A stretch of DNA of 64,000 nt, taken from contig NZ_KI912481.1 of the NCBI RefSeq assembly GCF_000518705.1, positions 24,069 to 88,068 of the forward strand, written 5' to 3'. The notes beneath the pieces were generated by a model. That model was not told where the DNA came from. It made no database searches and saw only the letters and a program-made list of their open reading frames with translations. A program made the translations under genes and the position numbers. Of this stretch, positions 1-7,087 are shown one piece after another. Origin of the DNA: Shewanella colwelliana ATCC 39565 (GTDB lineage Bacteria > Pseudomonadota > Gammaproteobacteria > Enterobacterales > Shewanellaceae). Every line of letters begins with the position of its first letter. The first letter of the stretch is position 1.

Positions 1-1
1 C

Positions 2-93
2 GGAGAGGTGGCCGAGTGGCCGAAGGCGCTCCCCTGCTAAGGGAGTATGGGCTTTAAATCCCATCGAGGGTTCGAATCCCTCCTTCTCCGCCA
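2..93 (+). tRNA. serX: tRNA-Ser (anticodon GCU)
   Basis: A complete cloverleaf can be folded by hand. The acceptor arm GGAGAGG (2-8) pairs with CTTCTCC (83-89), followed by discriminator G and an encoded CCA at 91-93. The anticodon loop carries GCT, which reads AGC/AGU serine codons. The long variable arm (TATGGGCTTTAAATCCCAT region) is the class II feature expected of tRNA-Ser, and the T arm contains GGTTCGAATCC. The gene begins at the window edge, so neighbours upstream, possibly other tRNAs, are not visible. The gene symbol is only a customary one. Confidence 0.96.
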
Positions 94-100
94 TTATTAA

Positions 101-129
101 AACCCGTAACGAAAGTTGCGGGTTTTTTT
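101..129 (+). terminator. Rho-independent terminator after tRNA-Ser
   Basis: AACCCGTAAC (101-110), loop GAAA, and GTTGCGGGTT (115-124) form a 10-bp stem with one G-U pair, followed by a T7 run. It lies 8 bases after the CCA end. Confidence 0.9.
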
Positions 130-704
130 ATGCCTGTTATTTTTGTTGGCTATTTTGGTGATTAAGACACAAACACACTAAGATGTGTTGTTTTCTAATT
201 ATCCCTATCAACCATTCTCATCTGTGGTTTAACAACCCAGCTTTCTTGGCTATGAAGCCTAATTGCATAAGCGTTGCTAAGTCTTTGGATGGCAATGTCT
301 TCAGTTTTCTTATGCCTCTCCACGCTGAGTGAATACCTTTGCATTAGACTATTGTCTGTTCATATTCCTGAATTCAATTTTCATTCATATTACCGCGAGA
401 ATCTTACTTTTTGTCATAAATGGTAATTATTTTGAGGATATCTCATTATATTGGCGCCTTATGTAAGGAATTCTCATCTGCAGGCTTTTTTGTTAATTAA
501 TTTTGGTAAGACCAATTTACAAGCTGTTGGCATTTTTGTTATAGATTAGTTATTGTTTATTCGGTGTCGAACAGATTCAAGCTAAGTCCTAGCAAAAGAT
601 CACCTTGATAAGGTGATTTTTTTTTGCTTATTTAGTGAATAAATACGCCTAGATGCGTTTTGCGCTATTGAGGTGGGACTAACAGCTATACCAAAGAGGA
701 CGAT
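130..704. other. AT-rich intergenic stretch with an orphan terminator at 599-625
   Basis: I see no coding region in this stretch. Near its end ATCACCTT (599-606), a 3-base loop and AAGGTGAT (610-617) form a perfect 8-bp stem followed by nine T residues, a textbook + strand intrinsic terminator. No gene is visible upstream for it to serve, as the tRNA already has its own terminator. This leaves room for an unannotated small RNA somewhere between about 480 and 625, or for attenuation of oadGAB transcription. I cannot identify an RNA family. Confidence 0.5.
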
Positions 705-956
705 ATGGATTCGATTGCGCAACAAGTAACCGATGCACTTGGCATTATGATATTAGGGATGGGATTGGTTTTCATATTTCTTTCTACCTTAATCCTAGGC
801 GTTAAATTAGTGGCTTGGAAGTTTGGGCCTAAACTACATGATGTAAATGCTAAGCCTACGGCACGGAACGGTGCAGAGGTTAAGCAGGGCATCGATCCTA
901 AAATGGTTGCCGTGATCACCGCAGCAATTCATCAGCACCGCGCTAAAGCACAATAA
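705..956 (+). CDS. oadG: Oxaloacetate decarboxylase gamma subunit OadG
   Basis: This is the small membrane subunit of the sodium-pumping oxaloacetate decarboxylase. In the known complex OadG anchors OadA to OadB and binds zinc through its C-terminal tail. The 83-residue protein has one N-terminal hydrophobic helix (about residues 11-36, ILGMGLVFIFLSTLILGVK) and a polar tail ending in histidines (HQHR), matching the family's size and layout. The ATG at 705 follows an AGAGGA ribosome site. It is the first gene of an oadG-oadA-oadB operon with an 18-bp gap to oadA. Confidence 0.93.
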   Translation: MDSIAQQVTDALGIMILGMGLVFIFLSTLILGVKLVAWKFGPKLHDVNAKPTARNGAEVKQGIDPKMVAVITAAIHQHRAKAQ

Positions 957-973
957 AAAAGTAGGGAGTTATT

Positions 974-2770
974 ATGAGCAAGCCACTTGCATTAACCGAC
1001 GTTGTCTTACGAGATGCTCATCAGTCTATTCTTGCGACTCGTCTTCGTACTGAAGATATGCTTCCTATCGCACCATTATTGGATAAGGTAGGCTTTTGGT
1101 CACTGGAATCTTGGGGCGGCGCAACATTTGACTCTTGTATCCGCTATTTAGGCGAAGATCCATGGGAACGTATTCGTGAGTTGAAGAAGGTGATGCCTAA
1201 TACGCCACAACAGATGTTACTACGTGGTCAAAACTTATTAGGTTATCGTCACTACGCTGATGATTTAGTGCACCGTTTTGTTGAACGCGCCCACAGCAAT
1301 GGCGTGGATGTCTTCCGTATTTTTGATGCCATGAACGACGTGCGCAACCTTGAGACAGCGGTGAAGGCGGTTGTCGATGTTGGTGGACATGCCCAAGGGA
1401 CTATCTCTTATACAACTAGCCCGGTGCACACCCTCGACACTTGGGTGGATATGGCTAAGCGCCTTGAGGATATGGGGTGTCACTCATTGTGTATCAAAGA
1501 TATGGCTGGTTTGCTTAAGCCATTTGATGCATTCGACTTAATTAGTCAACTTAAGTCACAAACCAACCTAATCGTATCTATGCAGTGTCATGCGACCACT
1601 GGGTTAAGTACAGCAACCTATCAAAAGGCGATAGAAGCGGGCATTGATGTGTTAGATACAGCCATCTCATCAATGAGTCAGACTTATGGCCATAGTGCTA
1701 CAGAGACGCTTGTGGCGATGGTTGAGGATACAGAGCGGGCTACAGGCTATGATATGGCGCTGCTTGAAGAGATTGCAGCCTATTTTAGAGAGGTGCGCAA
1801 GAAGTACGCCGCTTTCGAAGGAGAGCTAAAAGGTATCGATTCGCGTATTCTTCGCGCGCAGGTACCTGGTGGTATGTTGACTAATATGGAAAACCAACTT
1901 CGTGAACAAGGTGCGGCAGACAAGCTAGATCTTGTTCTCGAAGAGATCCCTAAAGTGCGTGAAGATCTCGGCTTTTTACCATTAGTTACCCCAACGTCAC
2001 AAATTGTGGGTACCCAGGCGGTAATTAACGTCTTAACGGGTGAGCGTTACAAGTCGATGACCAAAGAGACCGAAGGTGTGCTGAAGGGCGAGTACGGTGC
2101 TACTCCTGCACCTGTCAATAAAGCGCTGCAAGCTCGTGTGCTTGATGGCGCTGAGGCTATCGTTTGTCGCCCAGCAGATTTACTTGACGCTGAACTGGAT
2201 AAGTTACGTGCAGAGTTAACCGCTAAGGCAAAGGAAGAGGAAATAACATTAGCATCAGATCTTGATGATGACGTTTTAACCTATGCGTTGTTCCCACAAA
2301 TCGGACTTAAGTTTCTCAAGAATCGTAATAATCCCGATGCATTTGAGCCTAAACCTGAAGCGCCATCTGCAAGCAATACCACTGCAACCGCGCAAGTCAG
2401 TACCGCGACAAATGGTGGGCCAGAAACCTATACCGTTAATGTCCAAGGGCAGAGTTTTGTGGTCGAAGTCTCCCCAGGTGGTGATATTACTCAAGTGGTG
2501 GCTAGCGAGAATGTGGTGCCGTTTACCGCGCCAGTATCGGCACCAACGGGGGCGATAAAAGCTGCAATGAATGCACCGCTTTCGGGTAACATTTTTAAAG
2601 TGAATGTTCGAGCTGGCGACGCAGTTAAAGCTGGTGATGTCGTGATCATTCTAGAAGCGATGAAAATGGAGACAGAGATCCGCGCCGAGTCTGATGGTGT
2701 TATCAGTGAGGTTTGGGTTAAAGAGGGTGACTCTGTTGCCGTAGGCAATCAACTACTTGCCATAGCTTAG
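974..2770 (+). CDS. oadA: Oxaloacetate decarboxylase alpha subunit, biotin-dependent
   Basis: The carboxyltransferase subunit moves the carboxyl group of oxaloacetate onto biotin; decarboxylation by OadB then drives Na+ export. The N-terminal TIM-barrel domain carries the family signature DVVLRDAHQS at residues 9-18. A conserved PYC/OADA domain follows to about residue 460. After an Ala/Thr-rich linker comes the biotinyl domain (about 525-598) with the EAMKM motif, K564 being the biotinylated lysine. Length 598 is normal. A GGGAG ribosome site lies just upstream of the ATG, and oadB begins 8 bp after the stop. The role in citrate or oxaloacetate fermentation is known for the family. Whether it works here depends on the damaged oadB. 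Confidence 0.96.
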   Translation: MSKPLALTDVVLRDAHQSILATRLRTEDMLPIAPLLDKVGFWSLESWGGATFDSCIRYLGEDPWERIRELKKVMPNTPQQMLLRGQNLLGYRHYADDLVHRFVERAHSNGVDVFRIFDAMNDVRNLETAVKAVVDVGGHAQGTISYTTSPVHTLDTWVDMAKRLEDMGCHSLCIKDMAGLLKPFDAFDLISQLKSQTNLIVSMQCHATTGLSTATYQKAIEAGIDVLDTAISSMSQTYGHSATETLVAMVEDTERATGYDMALLEEIAAYFREVRKKYAAFEGELKGIDSRILRAQVPGGMLTNMENQLREQGAADKLDLVLEEIPKVREDLGFLPLVTPTSQIVGTQAVINVLTGERYKSMTKETEGVLKGEYGATPAPVNKALQARVLDGAEAIVCRPADLLDAELDKLRAELTAKAKEEEITLASDLDDDVLTYALFPQIGLKFLKNRNNPDAFEPKPEAPSASNTTATAQVSTATNGGPETYTVNVQGQSFVVEVSPGGDITQVVASENVVPFTAPVSAPTGAIKAAMNAPLSGNIFKVNVRAGDAVKAGDVVIILEAMKMETEIRAESDGVISEVWVKEGDSVAVGNQLLAIA

Positions 2771-2778
2771 GAGCTAGT

Positions 2779-3910
2779 ATGGAAGGTTTATTAGCTTTTT
2801 GGGCCGAGTCGGGGATCGCCAACTTTACTGGTGGACAACTACTGATGATGGCGGTGGGCGGTTTGTTACTCTATCTGGCCATCGTTCGTGGGTTTGAGCC
2901 CCTGCTGCTGCTGCCCATAGGTTTTGGTGCCGTGTTAGCAAACATCCCTAACGGTGGTTTTACCGATGAAGGGGGCTTACTCTATTTTGCTTATCACGTC
3001 GGAATTGAAACTGGCGTTTTTCCACTCCTTATCTTTATGGGGGGTCGGGGCACTAACAGACTTTGGAGCATTAATCGCTAATCCAAAGATGTTACTGCTA
3101 GGTGCTGCTGCCCAATTTGGTATTTTCGCCACCTTGATTGGTGCGATAGCGTTAAATGCGGTTCCAGGGTTTGAGTTCACTATGCAAGATGCTGCGGCCA
3201 TTGCCATTATTGGTGGTGCAGATGGACCAACGGCAATCTTTTTGGCGTCTAAATTGGCTCCAGAGCTGCTGGGGGCTATTGCGGTAGCTGCTTATTCATA
3301 TATGGCGCTAGTACCGATTATCCAGCCACCGATTATGAAGCTGCTAACCACTGAGAGCGAGCGCCAAATCAAGATGGAACAGCTCAGAGAGGTTAGTAAG
3401 AAGGAGAAGATCTTTTTTCCTTTGATGGTGTTGGGATTAACGATACTGTTTCTTCCTGCTGCAACGCCATTAGTTGGGATGTTCTGTTTAGGTAACTTGA
3501 TGCGCGAATCAGGGGTAGTTGATAGGCTATCCAGCACTGCTCAAAATGAGCTGATCAACATAGTGACTATTTTCCTTGGTTTGGCGGTAGGCTCAAAGCT
3601 TTCTGCTGATAAGTTTCTGCAATTGGAAACCTTAGGGATTTTGGTGTTGGGGGCTGTCGCATTTGGTATTGGTACTGCTACCGGTGTATTAATGGCCAAG
3701 CTAATGAGTAAGTTATCTGGCGGTAAGATTAACCCATTGATTGGTGCTGCTGGGGTCTCCGCTGTGCCGATGGCTGCGAGGGTGGTTAACAAGGTCGGGC
3801 TGGAGTCTAACCAACAAAACTTCTTGTTGATGCATGCGATGGGGCCTAATGTTGCGGGAGTATTGGGTTCGGCAGTTGCAGCAGGGGTATTGTTGGCGGT
3901 ACTAGGCTGA
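2779..3910 (+). pseudogene. oadB: Oxaloacetate decarboxylase beta subunit, frameshifted
   Basis: OadB is the multi-helix membrane subunit that decarboxylates carboxybiotin and exports Na+. The first frame (2779-3081) reads normally to FMG, then leaves the family sequence. The second frame, followed from about 3045 to 3910, continues with VGALTDFGALIANP and the rest of OadB, including the IGGADGPTAIF motif and the C-terminal AAGVSAVPMAARV segment. The switch lies in a G6 run at 3039-3044; removing one G joins both halves into one about 376-residue OadB. As written, the protein stops after about 100 residues and the sodium pump would be dead. Alternatives are a sequencing error in the homopolymer or phase-variable slippage. 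Identity is certain; only the status is open. Confidence 0.92.
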
Positions 3911-3940
3911 TCTCTTGAGGTTTACCTGATTAAACACATA

Positions 3941-3969
3941 ATGGCCTGCTACTCAGCAGGTCATTTTTA
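3941..3969 (+). terminator. Terminator of the oad operon
   Basis: ATGGCCTGCT (3941-3950), loop ACTC, and AGCAGGTCAT (3955-3964) form a 10-bp stem with one G-U pair, followed by T5. It lies 31 bp after the oadB stop. Confidence 0.85.
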
Positions 3970-4045
3970 TATTTGGCTAACTAATTGTTTCAACGATGAT
4001 ATAGTCTATATCGAACTTTTCTTAATCAAGCTAATTCTTAATCAG

Positions 4046-4059
4046 TTGATGTAGATCAA
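4046..4059 (+). promoter_or_regulatory. Perfect FNR/EtrA-type box
   Basis: TTGATGTAGATCAA matches the FNR consensus TTGATNNNNATCAA at all ten defined positions. Its centre is about 90 bp before the start at 4142. A -10-like TCTGAT/TGATAA at 4082-4089 would put transcription about 41 bp after the centre, the class II activation geometry, so anaerobic activation of the next gene is the likely output. Confidence 0.6.
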
Positions 4060-4141
4060 CAAGTCTCTATCTGATCTGTAGTCTGATAACGGTGATGTAT
4101 CTCACAAGTATTGGGATTATTTGAACTGAATGAGGATGACG

Positions 4142-4330
4142 ATGATGGAATTACAACCTAACTGCTATACCGATTTGTGTGTGAATGGCAAATGGTTTCA
4201 CTATGATCACGGCGAGCGTTCAGTTTTCATGTTAAACGGTGGCAGCCCATTAACGTTTGAGCTGGATTCGTTACCTAAAACCGAAGCTGAACTTGAAGCT
4301 CACCTTAGCATTATCTCTGATCAAATGTGA
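4142..4330 (+). CDS. Small conserved hypothetical protein, probably anaerobically induced
   Basis: This encodes about 62 residues with no recognised domain. The protein is acidic at its C-terminus (KTEAELEAHLSIISDQM) and has Tyr, Phe, Trp and His residues in the middle (GKWFHYDHGERS). Four in-frame ATGs cluster at 4130-4147; a GAGG at 4132-4135 is spaced 6 bases from the ATG at 4142, which I therefore prefer. The perfect FNR box upstream is the only functional clue. A 12-bp hairpin follows the stop, and the next gene is convergent. Confidence 0.6.
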   Translation: MMELQPNCYTDLCVNGKWFHYDHGERSVFMLNGGSPLTFELDSLPKTEAELEAHLSIISDQM

Positions 4331-4334
4331 TGAC

Positions 4335-4367
4335 ACAGCAGTGATAGCAAACGCTTATCACTGCTGT
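4335..4367. terminator. Hairpin between convergent genes
   Basis: ACAGCAGTGATA (4335-4346) and TATCACTGCTGT (4356-4367) are perfect 12-bp arms around a 9-base loop. No T run follows on the + strand, so the terminator role for the convergent pair is an inference. Confidence 0.55.
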
Positions 4368-4375
4368 ATGCCTGG

Positions 4376-4714
4376 CTATGAACCACAACATTTTTTGTAT
4401 TTTTTGCCGCTGCCACAAATGCAGGGATCATTACGCTGTGGTTTTTTCTCTACCGTTGTGGTTTGAGGTTTATTTAAAATCCCCATCAAGGCACTAATAT
4501 CTTCAACCGCTTCAGGCTTGATTTCGATGTCAGCAACGAGCTGATGCTCATCAGCTAACGCCTTAATTTCCGTATATCTTGCTTCGTTATTGACGATAAT
4601 GGCTAACGGAAAGGCCTCGCTGCCTGGTTTAGCTGCGCGCTTTGTGTTGTAGCCATAACTTTCATGTTTTGGCTTGGGGGTTTTTCGGCCCTTGAAAAAG
4701 AATTTGTCAGACAT
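4376..4714 (-). CDS. SEC-C/SWIM metal-binding motif protein (PBPRA1643 type)
   Basis: The 112-residue protein ends in NDPCICGSGKKYKKCCG, a complete SEC-C zinc-binding motif (CxC...CC) like the one at the SecA C-terminus. The N-terminal part (FFFKGRKTPKPKHESYGY...) and a middle segment match the small single-domain PBPRA1643 family of marine gamma-proteobacteria. SEC-C motifs bind zinc and often contact ribosome- or SecB-like partners; the role of this family is unknown. The gene is monocistronic and converges on the 62-residue gene. Confidence 0.85.
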   Translation of the reverse strand: MSDKFFFKGRKTPKPKHESYGYNTKRAAKPGSEAFPLAIIVNNEARYTEIKALADEHQLVADIEIKPEAVEDISALMGILNKPQTTTVEKKPQRNDPCICGSGKKYKKCCGS

Positions 4715-4802
4715 TTTGAGTCCAGAGCATTGCCCTAAGGGCGGATGAAAAGGGGCGCTATCTTACCAGAACTTTAAAATGGTGCTAGTAGAAGATACAG
4801 AC

Positions 4803-4988
4803 TTAGCTACGCAGGTTTTGTCCAGCGGTGATCCAAAGCAAAAATCCAAGCGATGCAATTACGGTAGCGCTGATGGCTATGATGTAGATAAACCCTTTTC
4901 TACCCTGCTTTAGTGGCACGCCATTCAGGAACAGGAACATTGTCCAAAAAAGACAAAGTAAAATAGGCAAAAGGAAAATCCGTGTCAT
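4803..4988 (-). CDS. Small two-helix membrane protein, unknown function
   Basis: About 61 residues with two hydrophobic helices (FLLPILLCLFWTMFLFL and FIYIIAISATVIASLGFLLWI) separated by a basic loop (KQGRKG). A start seven codons further upstream is possible, but GAGGGT at 4992-4997 is well spaced for the ATG at 4988. No family is recognised. It stands alone between the SEC-C gene and the symporter terminator. Confidence 0.65.
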   Translation of the reverse strand: MTRIFLLPILLCLFWTMFLFLNGVPLKQGRKGFIYIIAISATVIASLGFLLWITAGQNLRS

Positions 4989-5073
4989 AGTACCCTCAAA
5001 GTTTTGCACGTTGTTTGCGCAAGTATAATATGAATTTTGCTATTTATCTCAATTTGAACAGACCATTACAGAC

Positions 5074-5097
5074 AAAAAGCCGCATGCGCGGCTTTTT
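5074..5097 (-). terminator. Terminator of the symporter gene
   Basis: AAAAAGCCGC (5074-5083), loop ATGC, and GCGGCTTTTT (5088-5097) are perfect 10-bp arms. The T run exists on both strands, so it can act in both directions. It lies 29 bp after the symporter stop. Confidence 0.88.
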
Positions 5098-5125
5098 AAA
5101 TTTTTGTGAGGAGTAGGGCTAACTG

Positions 5126-6376
5126 CTAGCTCGTGGTTTGAGAGACAACCTCATCCTCTTGCGCGTTAAACTGAACCTCATCTAATTGACCTTCAGACTT
5201 CCCAACAACGACAGCGGTCATCATGTCACCTGTGACGTTAGTTGCCGTTCTTATCATATCGATGACGCGGTCAATGGCAGCAATAAAGGCGATCCCTTCT
5301 AGCGGTAAGCCAACCACACCCAAGGTGACTGATAACATCACCATAGCGCTACCAGGTACGCCAGCTGTGCCCACCGAAGCCACTGTGGCGGTGACGGCAA
5401 TCAGCATATAGTCGGTCATATCCAGAGGAATAGCGTAAATTTGTGCAATAAATATGGCCGCAATAGCTGGGTAAATACCGCCACAACCATCCATGTTCAT
5501 GGTCGCGCCTAATGGCAAGACAAATGCAGCATAGCGTTTTGATACACCCATGGATTCGGTGCAGCGAGTGCTGGCAGGTAATGTGCCGAAACTTGATGCG
5601 GTAGTAAAGGCCACCAATTGAGCAGGCATGGCTTTACGGAAAAACTGAACCGGGCTAAGTTTTGCTGCGAATTTAATCAAACCACCGTAAACAAACAAGA
5701 TATGGATAAGGGCTGCAATATAGATTGCTGCAATGAACTTACCTAATGGTAACAGTGTCGAAATACCGTACTCACCAACAACCCAAGCCATTAAGCCGAA
5801 TACACCAATAGGTGTAAGTTGTAGCACCATACGGGTTAATTGAAACATCACTTCTGCGCCCGCTTCGATAGTGCGTTTTAGCGGCTCAGCTTTTTCACCT
5901 ATCTGATTAATCGCTATGCCTACAAGGGCCGCAAAGACGATGATCTGTAATACTTTGCCCTCAGCAAGTGACGCAAATGGATTGACTGGGATCATATCCA
6001 GCAGGACTTGTGCAAAGCCTGGGATATTACGTTCACGCACCTCGCTGGTGGCAAGCTCTAAGCTGCCCCCCATATCGATAAGGCTACCAACGGTTAGGCC
6101 AATTAGTGAGGCTAGGGTGCCGGTAAACATAAACATGGCTAATGTTTTGAAGCTAAGACGCTTTAAACTCACGTCATTGCCAAGGCTGGTAATACTGACG
6201 ACAATGGCACAGAAAATGAGTGGTGCAACCAACATCTTGATTGCCGAAATAAATAGGTCGCCTAATGGCTTAAGCATGGTTGCCTGTTCACCAAGTACGA
6301 TTCCAAGGCCGACCCCTAAAATAAAACCAGCTAATACTTTCTTCCAAAATGGGATCTGTTTAATTGTTTGCCACAT
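5126..6376 (-). CDS. Dicarboxylate/amino acid:cation symporter (DAACS family)
   Basis: An inner-membrane secondary transporter of the GltP/DctA family, which moves glutamate, aspartate or C4-dicarboxylates with H+ or Na+. It has about eight hydrophobic segments. The family features are visible: a serine-rich re-entrant loop ending in TTASSFGTLPAST (helical hairpin 1), the NMDG motif in MNMDGCG (TM7), and a second hairpin followed by ATNVTGD (TM8), the segment containing substrate- and ion-binding residues. I prefer the start at 6376 (MWQTIKQIPFWKK), which gives a normal 416 residues; an upstream ATG at 6427 would add 17 residues with no good ribosome site. The exact substrate cannot be told from sequence. 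Confidence 0.9.
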   Translation of the reverse strand: MWQTIKQIPFWKKVLAGFILGVGLGIVLGEQATMLKPLGDLFISAIKMLVAPLIFCAIVVSITSLGNDVSLKRLSFKTLAMFMFTGTLASLIGLTVGSLIDMGGSLELATSEVRERNIPGFAQVLLDMIPVNPFASLAEGKVLQIIVFAALVGIAINQIGEKAEPLKRTIEAGAEVMFQLTRMVLQLTPIGVFGLMAWVVGEYGISTLLPLGKFIAAIYIAALIHILFVYGGLIKFAAKLSPVQFFRKAMPAQLVAFTTASSFGTLPASTRCTESMGVSKRYAAFVLPLGATMNMDGCGGIYPAIAAIFIAQIYAIPLDMTDYMLIAVTATVASVGTAGVPGSAMVMLSVTLGVVGLPLEGIAFIAAIDRVIDMIRTATNVTGDMMTAVVVGKSEGQLDEVQFNAQEDEVVSQTTS

Positions 6377-6491
6377 GGGATAAATTCCAAATTTATTTTG
6401 TTGTTTTAATCGTGGGTGTTTTAGCATGAGCTATGAAAGCTTATCAACCTACACCTTTTTAGCCGTCCATTCTATAGAGAGCATGACTTGC

Positions 6492-6512
6492 ATAACAAAC
6501 CTAATTTGTTAT
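6492..6512. promoter_or_regulatory. Inverted repeat in the symporter/yqaA-like divergent region
   Basis: ATAACAAA (6492-6499) and TTTGTTAT (6505-6512) are perfect 8-bp arms with a 5-base spacer. It lies about 116 bp before the symporter start and 119 bp before the divergent gene, so it could be an operator for either. I cannot assign the regulator. Confidence 0.45.
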
Positions 6513-6630
6513 AACTTATTGTCATTAAAAAGATTGTTTTAATAACTTTAAAAGTTAACCTTTGAGTAACAAGGCGTAGACCGTTGAAATTGATCATAAA
6601 AAATTACGAATTTTCATTAGGTAAGCCATT

Positions 6631-7053
6631 ATGAGCGCGTTATGGTTGATGTTTAGTGGTGCATTTGTTGCTGCGACTTTGTTGCCGGGTGGATCAGAAG
6701 TTTTACTTGCCGCCTTGATCAATGATTCGACAGATACGTGGCTGGCATTGGTTATTGCCGCGACAGTCGGCAATACATTGGGTTCTATCACCAGCTATTA
6801 TTTGGGCTATGCTGGCCGATTCGCGAAGACACCTGAAGCGCTCAGTACTGGACGGTATCGACACAGTATCGCACTAGTGCAGCGCTATGGCTGCTGGAGT
6901 TTACTGCTCGCGTGGGCACCAGTCATTGGTGACCTTCTCTGTTTGCTTGCAGGTTGGGTTAAACTACCTGTGATTAAGTCAACAGTGATGATTTTTATAG
7001 GAAAAGGATTGCGCTATCTGCTGATCGCAGCAATGGCGTTACATTGGTTGTAA
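6631..7053 (+). CDS. yqaA: YqaA-type DedA/VTT family small membrane protein
   Basis: This 140-residue inner-membrane protein resembles E. coli YqaA, a short member of the DedA/SNARE-associated (VTT) group. It has hydrophobic segments at about 3-17, 39-58, 88-107 and 117-137. The LPGGSEVLL segment and the G-N-T-L-G-S-x-T-x-Y-x-x-G signature (about residues 48-60) match the family. DedA proteins are linked to lipid flipping and envelope homeostasis; the specific role of YqaA is not known. The ATG at 6631 has an AGGTAAG site upstream. An M16 peptidase gene follows 34 bp later and may be co-transcribed. Confidence 0.78.
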   Translation: MSALWLMFSGAFVAATLLPGGSEVLLAALINDSTDTWLALVIAATVGNTLGSITSYYLGYAGRFAKTPEALSTGRYRHSIALVQRYGCWSLLLAWAPVIGDLLCLLAGWVKLPVIKSTVMIFIGKGLRYLLIAAMALHWL

Positions 7054-7087
7054 GCAATGATTTGCTTAATGTATGGAGTTATAATTA

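Noticed and set aside
5916..6383. 155-codon plus-strand frame inside the symporter gene
   Set aside because: Antisense shadow; the minus-strand frame is a clear DAACS transporter.
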